Assembly (NCBI GenBank): GCA_012861695.1
Contig: JAAOOA010001125.1
Span: forward strand, 62,001 to 126,000
Direction of reading: 5' to 3'
DNA: 64,000 nucleotides
Source of the DNA: Trematomus loennbergii
Taxonomy: Eukaryota > Chordata > Actinopteri > Perciformes > Nototheniidae
In this document: positions 22,816 to 34,284 of the stretch, one piece after another
Position numbering within the stretch: position 1 is the first letter of the stretch
Layout: each line of letters starts with the position of its first letter
Position numbers and translations under genes: made by a program
Notes under the pieces: generated by a model
Databases searched by the model: none
Told to the model about the DNA's origin: nothing
Seen by the model: only the letters and a program-made list of their open reading frames with translations

Positions 22816-23306
22816 CTGTCCGGAGGGGAAAGTTAGAAAAGTGCCGGTTAAAGGTCTTCTATGTTATTTAATGAGCTTTGAAACAAACTGATATGATTCG
22901 ATATTAAACCAACTAATTATAGTAGATTAATTAACTATTCAAACGTGTACAGTAATTTACAATAACACGGGAATAATAAACGGGGGGCGCTCTCCCTCCT
23001 CTCATGACAACACGCCAGTATCATGCAGCTCGCGGGTCCAATAATGAGTGACTCGACAGTAAAACTAAAACATATCTATAAATAGTTTAGGTAGTTTGAG
23101 AGGTAATTAAAATAGCTACGTGTGATATCTACGAGTGTGTTTTGTTCCGCTCACCGCATGCAGAGATGCATGCCGAATAGTCCGCAGCAACAGCGGGTCT
23201 CTCCCGTCACGTTACTAGCGTTTATGTCATGCACAATCAGCCCCTACAGGACATCTTTTGTCGGTCACACACACTATTCTTGTATGTCACATAAGAGGTG
23301 CAATTG

Positions 23307-23612
23307 ATGCGGTATTGCGCTAAAGGGGATATCATTCTGGCCGGAGAGATTTCCCTCCCAGGGAGACACATGAAAGATCTCCCTCTGAGTATTGACCGAG
23401 AGGATTTCGAACAAGGATACTCCTTATTCGTATTTAATCTCACTGCAGGGGAAGATGCTGACGCATTATCACCAATCACCAGCGGTAGTTTAAGACTGGA
23501 AATGAGATTCCGATTACCGCTCCCCCAGACTACAACTTTAATCGTATATTCTTGTTTTGATTCAATTCTGGAGATTAATTCAAAACGTCAAGTGCTGGTA
23601 GATTATTCTTAA
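23307..23612 (+). CDS. Polinton capsid-type protein, C-terminal ~100 residues, arm B
   Basis: Open from the ATG at 23307 (M-R-Y-C-A-K-G-D-I-I-L-A-G) to TAA at 23610; an in-frame TAA lies just upstream at 23292. The end of the peptide (S-G-S-L-R-L-E-M-R-F and L-I-V-Y-S-C-F-D-S-I-L-E-I, then V-D-Y-S) resembles the C-terminus of the F54H12.2-like structural proteins encoded by animal Mavericks and adintoviruses. Those proteins are several hundred residues long, so this is only the end, or a terminal exon whose upstream part has been lost. It stops 15 bp before the adenain start. Which capsid protein (hexon- or penton-type) it represents I cannot decide. Confidence 0.6.
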   Translation: MRYCAKGDIILAGEISLPGRHMKDLPLSIDREDFEQGYSLFVFNLTAGEDADALSPITSGSLRLEMRFRLPLPQTTTLIVYSCFDSILEINSKRQVLVDYS

Positions 23613-23627
23613 GAAAAATATTACAAA

Positions 23628-24170
23628 ATGAATAATCATCAATTGGACAATCTCCTGCGACATATGGTGGGGGACTCGTTTGGTGGTGTATGGGCGTCAG
23701 ATCAGCTACCCCAAGTAAAGCAATTATTCAGATACCCTGTATACATGATTGTAAATACCCACCCCTCCCCCATGCCAGGGGAACACTGGCTAGCAATGAC
23801 TTTAGAAGGAGACAATGTGGGGACTTTTTTCGACTCTTTTGGATTTCCTCCCGATTTTAGTCATTATCCTAAAAGCATTCTACAATTTCTAGAAAAACAA
23901 TGTAAAACTATATTACATCACAATCATCAGCTTCAAAATGTCCTGTCTACAGCCTGTGGTCAGCATTGTGTTTTCTACCTATGTAAAAGAGCATCTGGGC
24001 TGTCTTACGAAGATGTGTTATCACTGTATCAAGATGATGTGATAAAAAATGATGCTACTGTAACAAATTTTGTGAAAAAATATCAACGGTGTGAGAGACG
24101 TCATAAAGACACTCATTTTAACCACAGTGTTTGTTCTCTACAAATGTTTAAAGATTGTTACAAAATGTAA
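23628..24170 (+). CDS. Adenain-type cysteine protease (C5), arm B
   Basis: Intact 180-codon frame, identical in protein to the arm C copy (33421-33963) and differing from arm A only at residue 62. It carries the same His53, Asp69, Gln103 and Cys110 active-site set. The start ATG follows the capsid-type stop by 15 bp. Such close spacing is typical of the compact Polinton layout, with expression by splicing or separate promoters. No promoter is evident to me. Three uninterrupted copies in an otherwise gene-poor element mean either recent duplication or retained function; the sequence alone cannot separate the two. Confidence 0.9.
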   Translation: MNNHQLDNLLRHMVGDSFGGVWASDQLPQVKQLFRYPVYMIVNTHPSPMPGEHWLAMTLEGDNVGTFFDSFGFPPDFSHYPKSILQFLEKQCKTILHHNHQLQNVLSTACGQHCVFYLCKRASGLSYEDVLSLYQDDVIKNDATVTNFVKKYQRCERRHKDTHFNHSVCSLQMFKDCYKM

Positions 24171-24399
24171 TTCAATGTAATTCTCATTCACTAAGTCACC
24201 TAAAACTTTTATTGGAATGGGGTTTTCTTTAGAGCTGTTTTCAGTGAGACAATGCAGTTTCTGATCATTTTTAAGTTTCAAGTTTCAAGGCTTTAGGGCA
24301 CATGCCCATTAGCTACAGTGTAGATATGTCAATGAAAAACATAGGTCACAGGCTCCTCCAACAGTGTACATAAAACAGATAAAATACTGCAATTTGTGC

Positions 24400-25375
24400 G
24401 TAATTCTCTCACAAAGGAACTGTAAGATACACATTTATGTATGGAAAACTTTATAACTTGGTAAAATATTCATTCATTTGTAATGAATTGAGTTTTCTTC
24501 AAGAATCAAACTCTAAATGGAGAGTTTGTGATTTTAACACTGTTTCGATGAGACAATGCAGTTTTGATAACTTGACATGACTAACATTACTTTTTTAAAT
24601 ATATGTTTTTTAGTTTTGATATGACAGATTTGTGCGTAATTCTCTCGCAAAGGAACTGTAAGATACACGTTTATGTATGAAAAACTTTATAACTTGGTAA
24701 AATATTCATTCATTTGTACTTGGGGATTTTAGTAAAACAATCCAGTTTTCTGGAAATAACTTAAATGATTTTCGTTTTTTCTCCTACAAAGATACTTATA
24801 GTTACACTTTAATGGATGCAAAACTTTATAACTTGGTAAAATATTCATTCATTTGTACTGAATTGAGTTTTCTTCAAGAATCAAACTCTAAATGGAGAGT
24901 TTGTGATTTTAACACTGTTTCGATGAGACAATGCAGTTTTGATAACTAACATTACTTTTTTAATATTTTTCAACATACTGTGATATTTTGTTTTTTCTCT
25001 CCTTTTTTCCATTATATTTTTGAATATACAGACAATCAACGCAATAAGTCCCACCCCAATTAGCAAATCATCCAAAACTAAGGACCCCCACTAAGACGAA
25101 CAGATTTTCTTTAAGACTGTGACTCTTAAAGGCACTTTGGGATTTTTTAGTAAAACAATCCAGTTTTCTGGAAATAACTTAAATGATTTTCGTTTTTTCT
25201 CCTACAAAGATACTTATAGTTACACTTTAAAGGATGCAAAACTTTATAACTTGGTAAAATATTCATTCATTTGTAATGAATTGAGTTTTCTTCAAGAATC
25301 AAACTCTAAATGGAGAGTTTGTGATTTTAACACTGTTTCGATGAGACAATGCAGGTTTGATAACTTGACATGACT
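24400..25375. repeat. Tandem non-coding modules, arm B
   Basis: Same modules as arm A 17950-18930. Confidence 0.8.
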
Positions 25376-25611
25376 AACATTACTTTTTTAAATATATGTT
25401 TTTAGATGCTTTACTTTTGATTTCTTTCATGTTATTTTAACACAACACTACTTTTTCATATTTTTCAACATACTGTGATATTTTGTTTTTCTCTCCATTA
25501 TATTTTTGAATATACAGTGATTTTTATCAAAATACAACATGCAACTATTACATTATACAATATTACGACTTTTTGCGATATTTTCAACACAATATACTTT
25601 TTTTTTGTAGG

Positions 25612-25836
25612 GCTTCAGGATATTTGGCATGTCATGCATAAAAAACGGTGTCATCTTTCCTGAAACTGACGTGCTGTCCGTTTTACAAACAAGTTATCTT
25701 TCTGCTTCTTCACCCTCTGAATTTTCCTCCCCCGTCCCTCTTACCTCAGCCATCACAACAGCAATCAAGCCAGATCTGTGAAATTAAACACCTCTTCCCA
25801 AAGCGTGACTTCCCTATTGAGGGAGGGGGACAGTAG
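25612..25836 (+). other. Exon-like segment after a strong 3' splice site, arm B
   Basis: A pyrimidine run ending TTTTTTTTTGTAG precedes GGCTTCAGGATATTTGGC. The following sequence is open in two alternative frames. The A-run at about 25640 differs in the three arms (four, six and five A in A, B and C), which switches between these frames. In arm C (31975-31806, minus) the frame continuing from L-Q-D-I-W-H-V-M-H-K ends in A-I-K-P-D-L. I do not recognise the product. Confidence 0.3.
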
Positions 25837-25879
25837 GGCCTAACCCTATTGGCCAAATATACTAACATGCAGAACATAT

Positions 25880-26900
25880 GGTATGTTTGAGTTCAAGCTG
25901 TCTGCTCGTTATGTATCCAGTAACTATGAACAGCAGTTTTGTTATTTAACCCTTTAACTCTAATTGACAAATCTAAAATAGCCTCTAGCTTATCTATAAG
26001 TTTGTGATTTTAACACTTATTCACTGACACAAGGCAGATTATGGCTTTTTTCTCTTGCCAAGATACTTTTAGACACACTTTGAGGTATGCAAAACCTTAA
26101 AACTAGAAAATGAAGTACATTGTCTGATTAGATTTTTTCCGTTATGTATCCAGTAACTATGAACAGCAGTTTGAAAATGTTATTTAACCCTTTAACTCTA
26201 ATTGACAAATCTAAAATAGCCTCTAGCTTATCTATAAGTTTGTGATTTTAACACTTATTCACTGACACAAGGCAGATTATGGCTTTTTTCTCTTGCCAAG
26301 ATACTTTTAGACACACTTTGAGGTATGCAAAACCTTAAAACTAGAAAATGAAGTACATTGTCTGATTAGATTTTTTCGTAAAGGCTGTTTCTCTAAAAGG
26401 CAAGTTTGTGATTTTTAACACTTATTTACTGACACAAGGCCGATTTTGACTTTTTGTCTCTTTTCATGTGTTACCAAGATACTTTTTTAGATACACTTCT
26501 ATGTATGCAACACTTAACAAAGGGGTATAATATGAAGTACTTTGTAAGGGAATGGGGGTTTCTTTAATAACCCGTTTTTTATTTCTAAAAAACACTTGTA
26601 CAGTTAAATAATGTAGGTTTTCTCTGATATTCTAGTTATTTTCAGCTACCAAGATACTTTTGTTGATACACTTTTATGTAGGAACATTTGGCAACTGGTA
26701 GAATGTCAATTATTTTGTAAAAAATGTATTTTCTTAAAGACTGTGACTCTAAAAGGGAAGTTGGTGATTTTAACACTTCTATTTTTCCCCCGTTGTCTTT
26801 CACTTACTGTTTTGATACAGTTTTATGTATGACAACTTTACAACTGGTAGAAAGTTAAGTACTTTTTTCTGAACAGATTTTCTTTAAGACTGTGACTCTT
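25880..26900. repeat. Direct repeats and modules, arm B
   Basis: Near-identical ~235-bp units starting at about 25911 and 26145, followed by related modules. Confidence 0.85.
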
Positions 26901-27453
26901 AAAGGCACTCTGGGATTTTAGTAAGACAATCCAGTTTTATGGAAGTAACTTAAATTATTTTTGTTTTTTCTCCTACAAAGATACTTATAGTTACACTTTA
27001 GTGGATGCAAAACTTTATAACTTGGTAAAATATTCATTAATTTGTAATGAATTGAGTTTCTTTTTTGTTTTTGTTTTTCAACATACTACTGTACACAATG
27101 ACTTTTCCATATATATATATATATATATATATATTATTTTTTTCTGACAAACTAAACTTTGACTTTTTCCGTAAAATCGTGACAAACTATTACTTATGCC
27201 TAAATTTGACCTCTTGCTGCTTGGTTGGAAATGATAGATGAAAAAGCTACAAAGCTTAAAGAACTTTTCTAAAAACTCTCAATTCTATAGATGACTAATA
27301 ACCAGCGGTTGATTGAAGCCAGGGATTCTTTTTTTTTCCCAATACTTTGACTTTTCTTTAAAGTAAAATAAAAAAAAGGGTAACTACTATGGAAAACAAT
27401 CTGTATATATTTATCAGAATGCAGTCAATACCTGTTTAATAAGTGTGTTGTTG

Positions 27454-27603
27454 ATGACGATTGAAAACAGAATGAGTAGTGATCCCCGTGTAAACAGAAT
27501 GGCTGAAGTTTGTAAACTAGAAGACGTTTTTTTGGATATCGTTCATTCTGGCAGTACTATTCAGGGTCATTGGGAAACGATTATAAACGAAACATTTAAA
27601 GTG
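27454..27603 (+). CDS. Unrecognised short exon before minisatellite, arm B
   Basis: Fifty codons as in arm A, with one change (D-I-F to D-V-F), ending at the GTAAGTG donor at 27604. Beyond the array, an acceptor-like CAATCCCCAG at 28619 precedes an open segment (28620-28762) encoding W-K-E-Y-S-R-M-R-E-K-H-L-K-K-R and then D-S-Q-I-P-K-K-L. Joining this acceptor to the phase-0 donor gives the wrong frame for that segment. Either another acceptor is used or the two blocks are separate. No known domain. Confidence 0.42.
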
Positions 27604-27608
27604 GTAAG

Positions 27609-28590
27609 TGTGTCAGTGTTTTCAGTGTTTCAGTATTTCAGTGTTTCAGTGTTTTGTGTTTTTGTGTGTCAGTGTTTATGTGTTTCAGTGTTTTCAGTGT
27701 TTTGTGTTTCAGTGTTTCAGTGTGTTTGTGTTTATGTGTTTCAGCGTTTTCAGTGTTTTGTGTTCAGTGTTTCAGTGTTTCAGTGTTTTTGTGTTTTTGT
27801 GCTGCAGTGTTTCAGTGTTTTCAATGTTATGTGTTTCAGTATTTCAGTGTGTCAGTGTTTCAGTATTTCAGTGTTTCAGTGTTTTGTGTGTCAGTGTTTC
27901 AGTGTTTTCAGTGTTTTGTGTTTCAGTGTTTCAGTGTGTTTGTGTTTATGTGTTTCAGCATTTTCAGTGTTTTGTGTTTCAGTGTTTCAGTGTGTTTGTG
28001 TTTATGTGTTTCAGCATTTTCAGTGTTTTGTGTTTCAGTGTTTCAGTGTTTTTGTGTTTCTGTGTTTCTGTGTTGCAGTGTTGCAGTGTTTCAGTGTTTT
28101 GTGTTTCAGTATTTCAGTGTGTCAGTGTTTCAGTGTTTCAGTGTTTCAGTGTTTTGTGTTTTTTCGTGTGTCAGTGTTTCAGTGTTTATGTGTTTCAGTG
28201 TTTTCAGTGTTTTTGTGTTTCAGTGTGTTTGTGTTTATGTGTTTCAGCGTTTTTCAGTGTTTTGTGTTTCAGTGTTTCAGTATTTTTGTGTTTCTGTGTT
28301 TCTGTGTTTTTGTGTTGCAGTGTTTCAGTGTTTTCAGTGTTTTGTGTTTCAGTGTTTCAGTGTGTTTATGTGTTTCAGCGTTTTCAGTGTTTTCAGTGTT
28401 TTGTGTTTCAGTGTTTCAGTGTTTTGTGTTTCTGTGTTTCTGTGTTTTTGTGTTGCAGTGTTTCAGTGTTTTCAGTGTTTTGTGTTTCAGTGTTTCTGTG
28501 TTTCTGTTTTTGTGTGTCAGTGTTTTCAGTTTCAGTGTTTCAGTGTTTTTTGTGTTTCAGTGTTTTGTGTGTCAGTGTGTCAATGTTTAC
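27609..28590. repeat. TTTCAGTG minisatellite, arm B
   Basis: About 980 bp of TTTCAGTG/TTTTGTGT/TTTCTGTG units, longer than in arm A. Stop-free in several frames, which creates spurious phenylalanine/cysteine/valine/serine-rich frames of over 300 codons. Confidence 0.95.
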
Positions 28591-28619
28591 AGCCTTTCTT
28601 TGCTCTGATCAATCCCCAG

Positions 28620-28796
28620 GGATCCTCCCCTGGAAGGAATATAGCAGGATGAGAGAAAAACATTTAAAAAAACGTATCTTAGAAGTGGCTATAACATTTG
28701 ATGCATTTCTAAAAGATAGTCAGATTCCTAAAAAGTTACAAACGGATGATGGAAAAGAATTATTTGTTTCTTCAGCAAGGCTTCAAAAATCTTGTT
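28620..28796. other. Unrecognised coding-like block up to palindrome centre
   Basis: The plus frame encodes a basic, helical-looking peptide (K-H-L-K-K-R-I-L-E-V-A-I-T-F-D). In arm C, read on the minus strand, the same peptide runs on across the loop as L-F-N-K-I-F-E-A-L-L-K-K-Q before meeting arm B. In arm B it ends within a few codons. The loop therefore belongs to the C-direction gene, which was cut off by the inversion. Confidence 0.4.
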
Positions 28797-28814
28797 AAAT
28801 AATTCTTTTCCATC
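28748..28814. repeat. Centre of the ~12.6 kb palindrome (31-nt loop)
   Basis: GATGGAAAAGAATTATTT (28748-28765) and its exact complement (28797-28814) flank a 31-nt loop. Identity continues outwards on both sides through the minisatellite, the modules, adenain and the capsid fragment to the AGTAGTAG tips. Confidence 0.95.
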
Positions 28815-28974
28815 ATCCGTTTGCAACTTTTTAGGAATCTGACTATCTTTTAGAATTGCATCAAATGTTATAGCCACTTCTAAGATACGTTTTTTTAAAT
28901 GTTTTTCTCTCATCCTGCTATATTCCTTCCAGGGGAGGATCCCTGGGGATTGATCAGAGCAAAGAAAGGCTGTA

Positions 28975-29973
28975 AACACTGACACACAAAACACTGAAAC
29001 ACAAAAAACACTGAAACACTGAAACTGAAAACACTGACACACAAAAACACAGAAACACAGAAACACTGAAACACTGAAACACAAAACACTGAAAACACTG
29101 AAACACTGCAACAAAAAACACAGAAACACAGAAACACAAAAACACTGAAACACTGAAACACAAAACACTGAAAACACTGAAAACGCTGAAACACATAAAC
29201 ACACTGAAACACTGAAACACAAAACACTGAAAACACTGAAACACAAAAACACAAAAACACAGAAACACAGAAACAAAAATACTGAAACACTGAAACACTG
29301 AAACACAAAACACTGAAAAACGCTGAAACACATAAACACAAACACACTGAAACACTGAAAACAAAAACACTGAAAACACTGAAACACATAAACACTGAAA
29401 CACTGACACACGAAAAAACACAAAACACTGAAACACTGAAATACTGAAACACTGAAACACTGACACACTGAAATACTGAACACAAAACACTGAAAACACT
29501 GAAACACTGCAACACTGCAACACAGAAACACAGAAACACAAAAACACTGAAACACTGAAACACAAAACACTGAAAACGCTGAAACACATAAACACAAACA
29601 CACTGAAACACTGAAACACAAAACACTGAAAATGCTGAAAACATAAACACAAACACACTGAAACACTGAACACAAAACACTGAAAACACTGAAACACTGA
29701 CACACAAAACACTGAAACACTGAAATACTGAAACACTGACACACTGAAATACTGAAACACAACATTGAAAACACTGAAACACTGCAACACAAAAACACTG
29801 AAACACTGAAACACTGAAACACAAAACACTGAAAACGCTGAAACACATAAACACAAACACACTGAAACACTGAAACACAAAACACTGAAAACACTGAAAC
29901 ACATAAACACTGACACACAAAAACACAAAACACTGAAACACTGAAATACTGAAACACTGAAAACACTGACACA
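28975..29973. repeat. TTTCAGTG minisatellite, arm C (complement)
   Basis: About 1 kb of CACTGAAA units, the inverted counterpart of 27609-28590, with a different order of variants. Confidence 0.95.
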
Positions 29974-29978
29974 CTTAC

Positions 29979-30128
29979 CACTTTAAATGTTTCGTTTATA
30001 ATCGTTTCCCAATGACCCTGAATAGTACTGCCAGAATGAACGATATCCAAAAAAATGTCTTCTAGTTTACAAACTTCAGCCATTCTGTTTACACGGGGAT
30101 CACTACTCATTCTGTTTTCAATCGTCAT
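29979..30128 (-). CDS. Unrecognised short exon before minisatellite, arm C
   Basis: Identical in protein to the arm A exon (M-T-I-E-N-R-M to T-F-K-V), with its GTAAGT donor at 29978-29973. See the arm B entry for the possible second block. The 469-codon frame that runs from here through the array is judged not to be a protein, because the array is stop-free by composition. Confidence 0.42.
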
Positions 30129-30441
30129 CAACAACACACTTATTAAACAGGTATTGACTGCATTCTGATAAATATATACAGATTGTTTTCCATAGTAGTT
30201 ACCCTTTTTTTTATTTTACTTTAAAGAAAAGTCAAAGTATGGGAAAAAAAAAAAATCCCTGGCTTCAATCAACCGCTGGTTATTAGTCATCTATAGAATT
30301 GAGAGTTTTTAGAAAAGTTCTTTAAGCTTTGTAGCTTTTTCATCTATCATTTCCAACCAAGCAGCAAGAGGTCAAATTTAGGCATAAGTAATAGTTTGTC
30401 ACGATTTTACGGAAAAAGTCAAAGTTTAGTTTGTCAGAAAA

Positions 30442-30477
<36 letters not shown>

Positions 30478-30689
30478 GGAAAAGTCATTGTGTACAGTAG
30501 TATGTTGAAAAACAAAAACAAAAAAGAAACTCAATTCATTACAAATTAATGAATATTTTACCAAGTTATAAAGTTTTGCATCCACTAAAGTGTAACTATA
30601 AGTATCTTTGTAGGAGAAAAAACAAAAATAATTTAAGTTACTTCCATAAAACTGGATTGTCTTACTAAAATCCCAGAGTGCCTTTAAGA

Positions 30690-31690
30690 GTCACAGTCTT
30701 AAAGAAAATCTGTTCAGAAAAAAGTACTTAACTTTCTACCAGTTGTAAAGTTGTCATACATAAAACTGTATCAAAACAGTAAGTGAAAGACAACGGGGGA
30801 AAAATAGAAGTGTTAAAATCACCAACTTCCCTTTTAGAGTCACAGTCTTTAAGAAAATACATTTTGTTACAAAATAATTGACATTCTACCAGTTGCCAAA
30901 TGTTCCTACATAAAAGTGTATCAACAAAAGTATCTTGGTAGCTGAAAATAACTAGAATATCAGAGAAAACCTACATTATTTAACTGTACAAGTGTTTTTT
31001 AGAAATAAAAAACGGGTTATTAAAGAAACCCCCATTCCCTTACAAAGTACTTCATATTATACCCCTTTGTTAAGTGTTGCATACATAGAAGTGTATCTAA
31101 AAAAGTATCTTGGTAACACATGAAAAGAGACAAAAAGTCAAAATCGGCCTTGTGTCAGTAAATAAGTGTTAAAAATCACAAACTTGCCTTTTAGAGAAAC
31201 AGTCTTTACGAAAAAATCTAATCAGACAATGTACTTCATTTTCTAGTTTTAAGGTTTTGCATACCTCAAAGTGTGTCTAAAAGTATCTTGGCAAGAGAAA
31301 AAAGCCATAATCTGCCTTGTGTCAGTGAATAAGTGTTAAAATCACAAACTTATAGATAAGCTAGAGGCTATTTTAGATTTGTCAATTAGAGTTAAAGGGT
31401 TAAATAACATTTTCAAACTGCTGTTCATAGTTACTGGATACATAACGGAAAAAATCTAATCAGACAATGTACTTCATTTTCTAGTTTTAAGGTTTTGCAT
31501 ACCTCAAAGTGTGTCTAAAAGTATCTTGGCAAGAGAAAAAAGCCATAATCTGCCTTGTGTCAGTGAATAAGTGTTAAAATCACAAACTTATAGATAAGCT
31601 AGAGGCTATTTTAGATTTGTCAATTAGAGTTAAAGGGTTAAATAACAAAACTGCTGTTCATAGTTACTGGATACATAACGAGCAGACAGC
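30690..31690. repeat. Direct repeats and modules, arm C (complement)
   Basis: Inverted counterpart of 25880-26900. Confidence 0.85.
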
Positions 31691-31805
31691 TTGAACTCAA
31701 ACATACCATATGTTCTGCATGTTAGTATATTTGGCCAATAGGGTTAGGCCCTACTGTCCCCCTCCCTCAATAGGGAAGTCACGCTTTGGGAAGAGGTGTT
31801 TAATT

Positions 31806-31975
31806 TCACAGATCTGGCTTGATTGCTGTTGTGATGGCTGAGGTAAGAGGGACGGGGGAGGAAAATTCAGAGGGTGAAGAAGCAGAAAGATAACTTGTTT
31901 GTAAAACGGACAGCACGTCAGTTTCAGGAAAGATGACACCGTTTTTATGCATGACATGCCAAATATCCTGAAGCC
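31806..31975 (-). other. Exon-like segment after T13-GTAG acceptor, arm C
   Basis: Minus-strand acceptor at 31976-31980 preceded by a T13 run. The open frame L-Q-D-I-W-H-V-M-H-K-N-G continues to a stop at about 31806. Counterpart of 25612-25836. Product unknown. Confidence 0.32.
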
Positions 31976-32217
31976 CTACAAAAAAAAAAAAAAGTATATT
32001 GTGTTGAAAATATCGCAAAAAGTCGTAATATTGTATAATGTAATAGTTGCATGTTGTATTTTGATAAAAATCACTGTATATTCAAAAATATAATGGAGAG
32101 AAAAAACAAAATATCACAGTATGTTGAAAAATATGAAAAAGTATGTTGTGTTAAAATAACATGAAAGAAATCAAAAGTAAAGCATCTAAAAACATATATT
32201 TAAAAAAGTAATGTTAG

Positions 32218-33190
32218 TCATGTCAAGTTATCAAACCTGCATTGTCTCATCGAAACAGTGTTAAAATCACAAACTCTCCATTTAGAGTTTGATTCTTGAA
32301 GAAAACTCAATTCATTACAAATGAATGAATATTTTACCAAGTTATAAAGTTTTGCATCCTTTAAAGTGTAACTATAAGTATCTTTGTAGGAGAAAAAACG
32401 AAAATCATTTAAGTTATTTCCAGAAAACTGGATTGTTTTACTAAAAAATCCCAAAGTGCCTTTAAGAGTCACAGTCTTAAAGAAAATCTGTTCGTCTTAG
32501 TGGGGGTCCTTAGTTTTGGATGATTTGCTAATTGGGGTGGGACTTATTGCGTTGATTGTCTGTATATTCAAAAATATAATGGAAAAAAGGAGAGAAAAAA
32601 CAAAATATCACAGTATGTTGAAAAATATTAAAAAAGTAATGTTAGTTATCAAAACTGCATTGTCTCATCGAAACAGTGTTAAAATCACAAACTCTCCATT
32701 TAGAGTTTGATTCTTGAAGAAAACTCAATTCAGTACAAATGAATGAATATTTTACCAAGTTATAAAGTTTTGCATCCATTAAAGTGTAACTATAAGTATC
32801 TTTGTAGGAGAAAAAACGAAAATCATTTAAGTTATTTCCAGAAAACTGGATTGTTTTACTAAAATCCCCAAGTACAAATGAATGAATATTTTACCAAGTT
32901 ATAAAGTTTTTCATACATAAACGTGTATCTTACAGTTCCTTTGCGAGAGAATTACGCACAAATCTGTCATATCAAAACTAAAAAACATATATTTAAAAAA
33001 GTAATGTTAGTCATGTCAAGTTATCAAAACTGCATTGTCTCATCGAAACAGTGTTAAAATCACAAACTCTCCATTTAGAGTTTGATTCTTGAAGAAAACT
33101 CAATTCATTACAAATGAATGAATATTTTACCAAGTTATAAAGTTTTCCATACATAAATGTGTATCTTACAGTTCCTTTGTGAGAGAATTA
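32218..33190. repeat. Tandem non-coding modules, arm C (complement)
   Basis: Inverted counterpart of 24400-25375. Confidence 0.8.
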
Positions 33191-33420
33191 CGCACAAATT
33201 GCAGTATTTTATCTGTTTTATGTACACTGTTGGAGGAGCCTGTGACCTATGTTTTTCATTGACATATCTACACTGTAGCTAATGGGCATGTGCCCTAAAG
33301 CCTTGAAACTTGAAACTTAAAAATGATCAGAAACTGCATTGTCTCACTGAAAACAGCTCTAAAGAAAACCCCATTCCAATAAAAGTTTTAGGTGACTTAG
33401 TGAATGAGAATTACATTGAA

Positions 33421-33963
33421 TTACATTTTGTAACAATCTTTAAACATTTGTAGAGAACAAACACTGTGGTTAAAATGAGTGTCTTTATGACGTCTCTCAC
33501 ACCGTTGATATTTTTTCACAAAATTTGTTACAGTAGCATCATTTTTTATCACATCATCTTGATACAGTGATAACACATCTTCGTAAGACAGCCCAGATGC
33601 TCTTTTACATAGGTAGAAAACACAATGCTGACCACAGGCTGTAGACAGGACATTTTGAAGCTGATGATTGTGATGTAATATAGTTTTACATTGTTTTTCT
33701 AGAAATTGTAGAATGCTTTTAGGATAATGACTAAAATCGGGAGGAAATCCAAAAGAGTCGAAAAAAGTCCCCACATTGTCTCCTTCTAAAGTCATTGCTA
33801 GCCAGTGTTCCCCTGGCATGGGGGAGGGGTGGGTATTTACAATCATGTATACAGGGTATCTGAATAATTGCTTTACTTGGGGTAGCTGATCTGACGCCCA
33901 TACACCACCAAACGAGTCCCCCACCATATGTCGCAGGAGATTGTCCAATTGATGATTATTCAT
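33421..33963 (-). CDS. Adenain-type cysteine protease (C5), arm C
   Basis: Intact 180-codon frame on the minus strand, protein identical to arm B, with His53, Asp69, Gln103 and Cys110 present. It lies antisense to the surrounding NLR gene, while the arm A and B copies are sense. Confidence 0.9.
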   Translation of the reverse strand: MNNHQLDNLLRHMVGDSFGGVWASDQLPQVKQLFRYPVYMIVNTHPSPMPGEHWLAMTLEGDNVGTFFDSFGFPPDFSHYPKSILQFLEKQCKTILHHNHQLQNVLSTACGQHCVFYLCKRASGLSYEDVLSLYQDDVIKNDATVTNFVKKYQRCERRHKDTHFNHSVCSLQMFKDCYKM

Positions 33964-33978
33964 TTTGTAATATTTTTC

Positions 33979-34284
33979 TTAAGAATAATCTACCAGCACT
34001 TGACGTTTTGAATTAATCTCCAGAATTGAATCAAAACAAGAATATACGATTAAAGTTGTAGTCTGGGGGAGCGGTAATCGGAATCTCATTTCCAGTCTTA
34101 AACTACCGCTGGTGATTGGTGATAATGCGTCAGCATCTTCCCCTGCAGTGAGATTAAATACGAATAAGGAGTATCCTTGTTCGAAATCCTCTCGGTCAAT
34201 ACTCAGAGGGAGATCTTTCATGTGTCTCCCTGGGAGGGAAATCTCTCCGGCCAGAATGATATCCCCTTTAGCGCAATACCGCAT
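33979..34284 (-). CDS. Polinton capsid-type protein C-terminus, arm C
   Basis: Open frame identical in protein to arm B (23307-23612), from the ATG at 34284 to a stop 15 bp before the adenain start. C-terminal fragment of an F54H12.2-like Maverick structural protein; the rest is absent. Confidence 0.6.
   Translation of the reverse strand: MRYCAKGDIILAGEISLPGRHMKDLPLSIDREDFEQGYSLFVFNLTAGEDADALSPITSGSLRLEMRFRLPLPQTTTLIVYSCFDSILEINSKRQVLVDYS

Noticed and set aside
27445..30137. Long open frames (300-470 codons) rich in Phe/Cys/Val/Ser through the TTTCAGTG arrays
   Set aside because: The repeat unit lacks stop codons in its sense frames, so such frames arise automatically. All three frames are open at once and lengths vary between arms.
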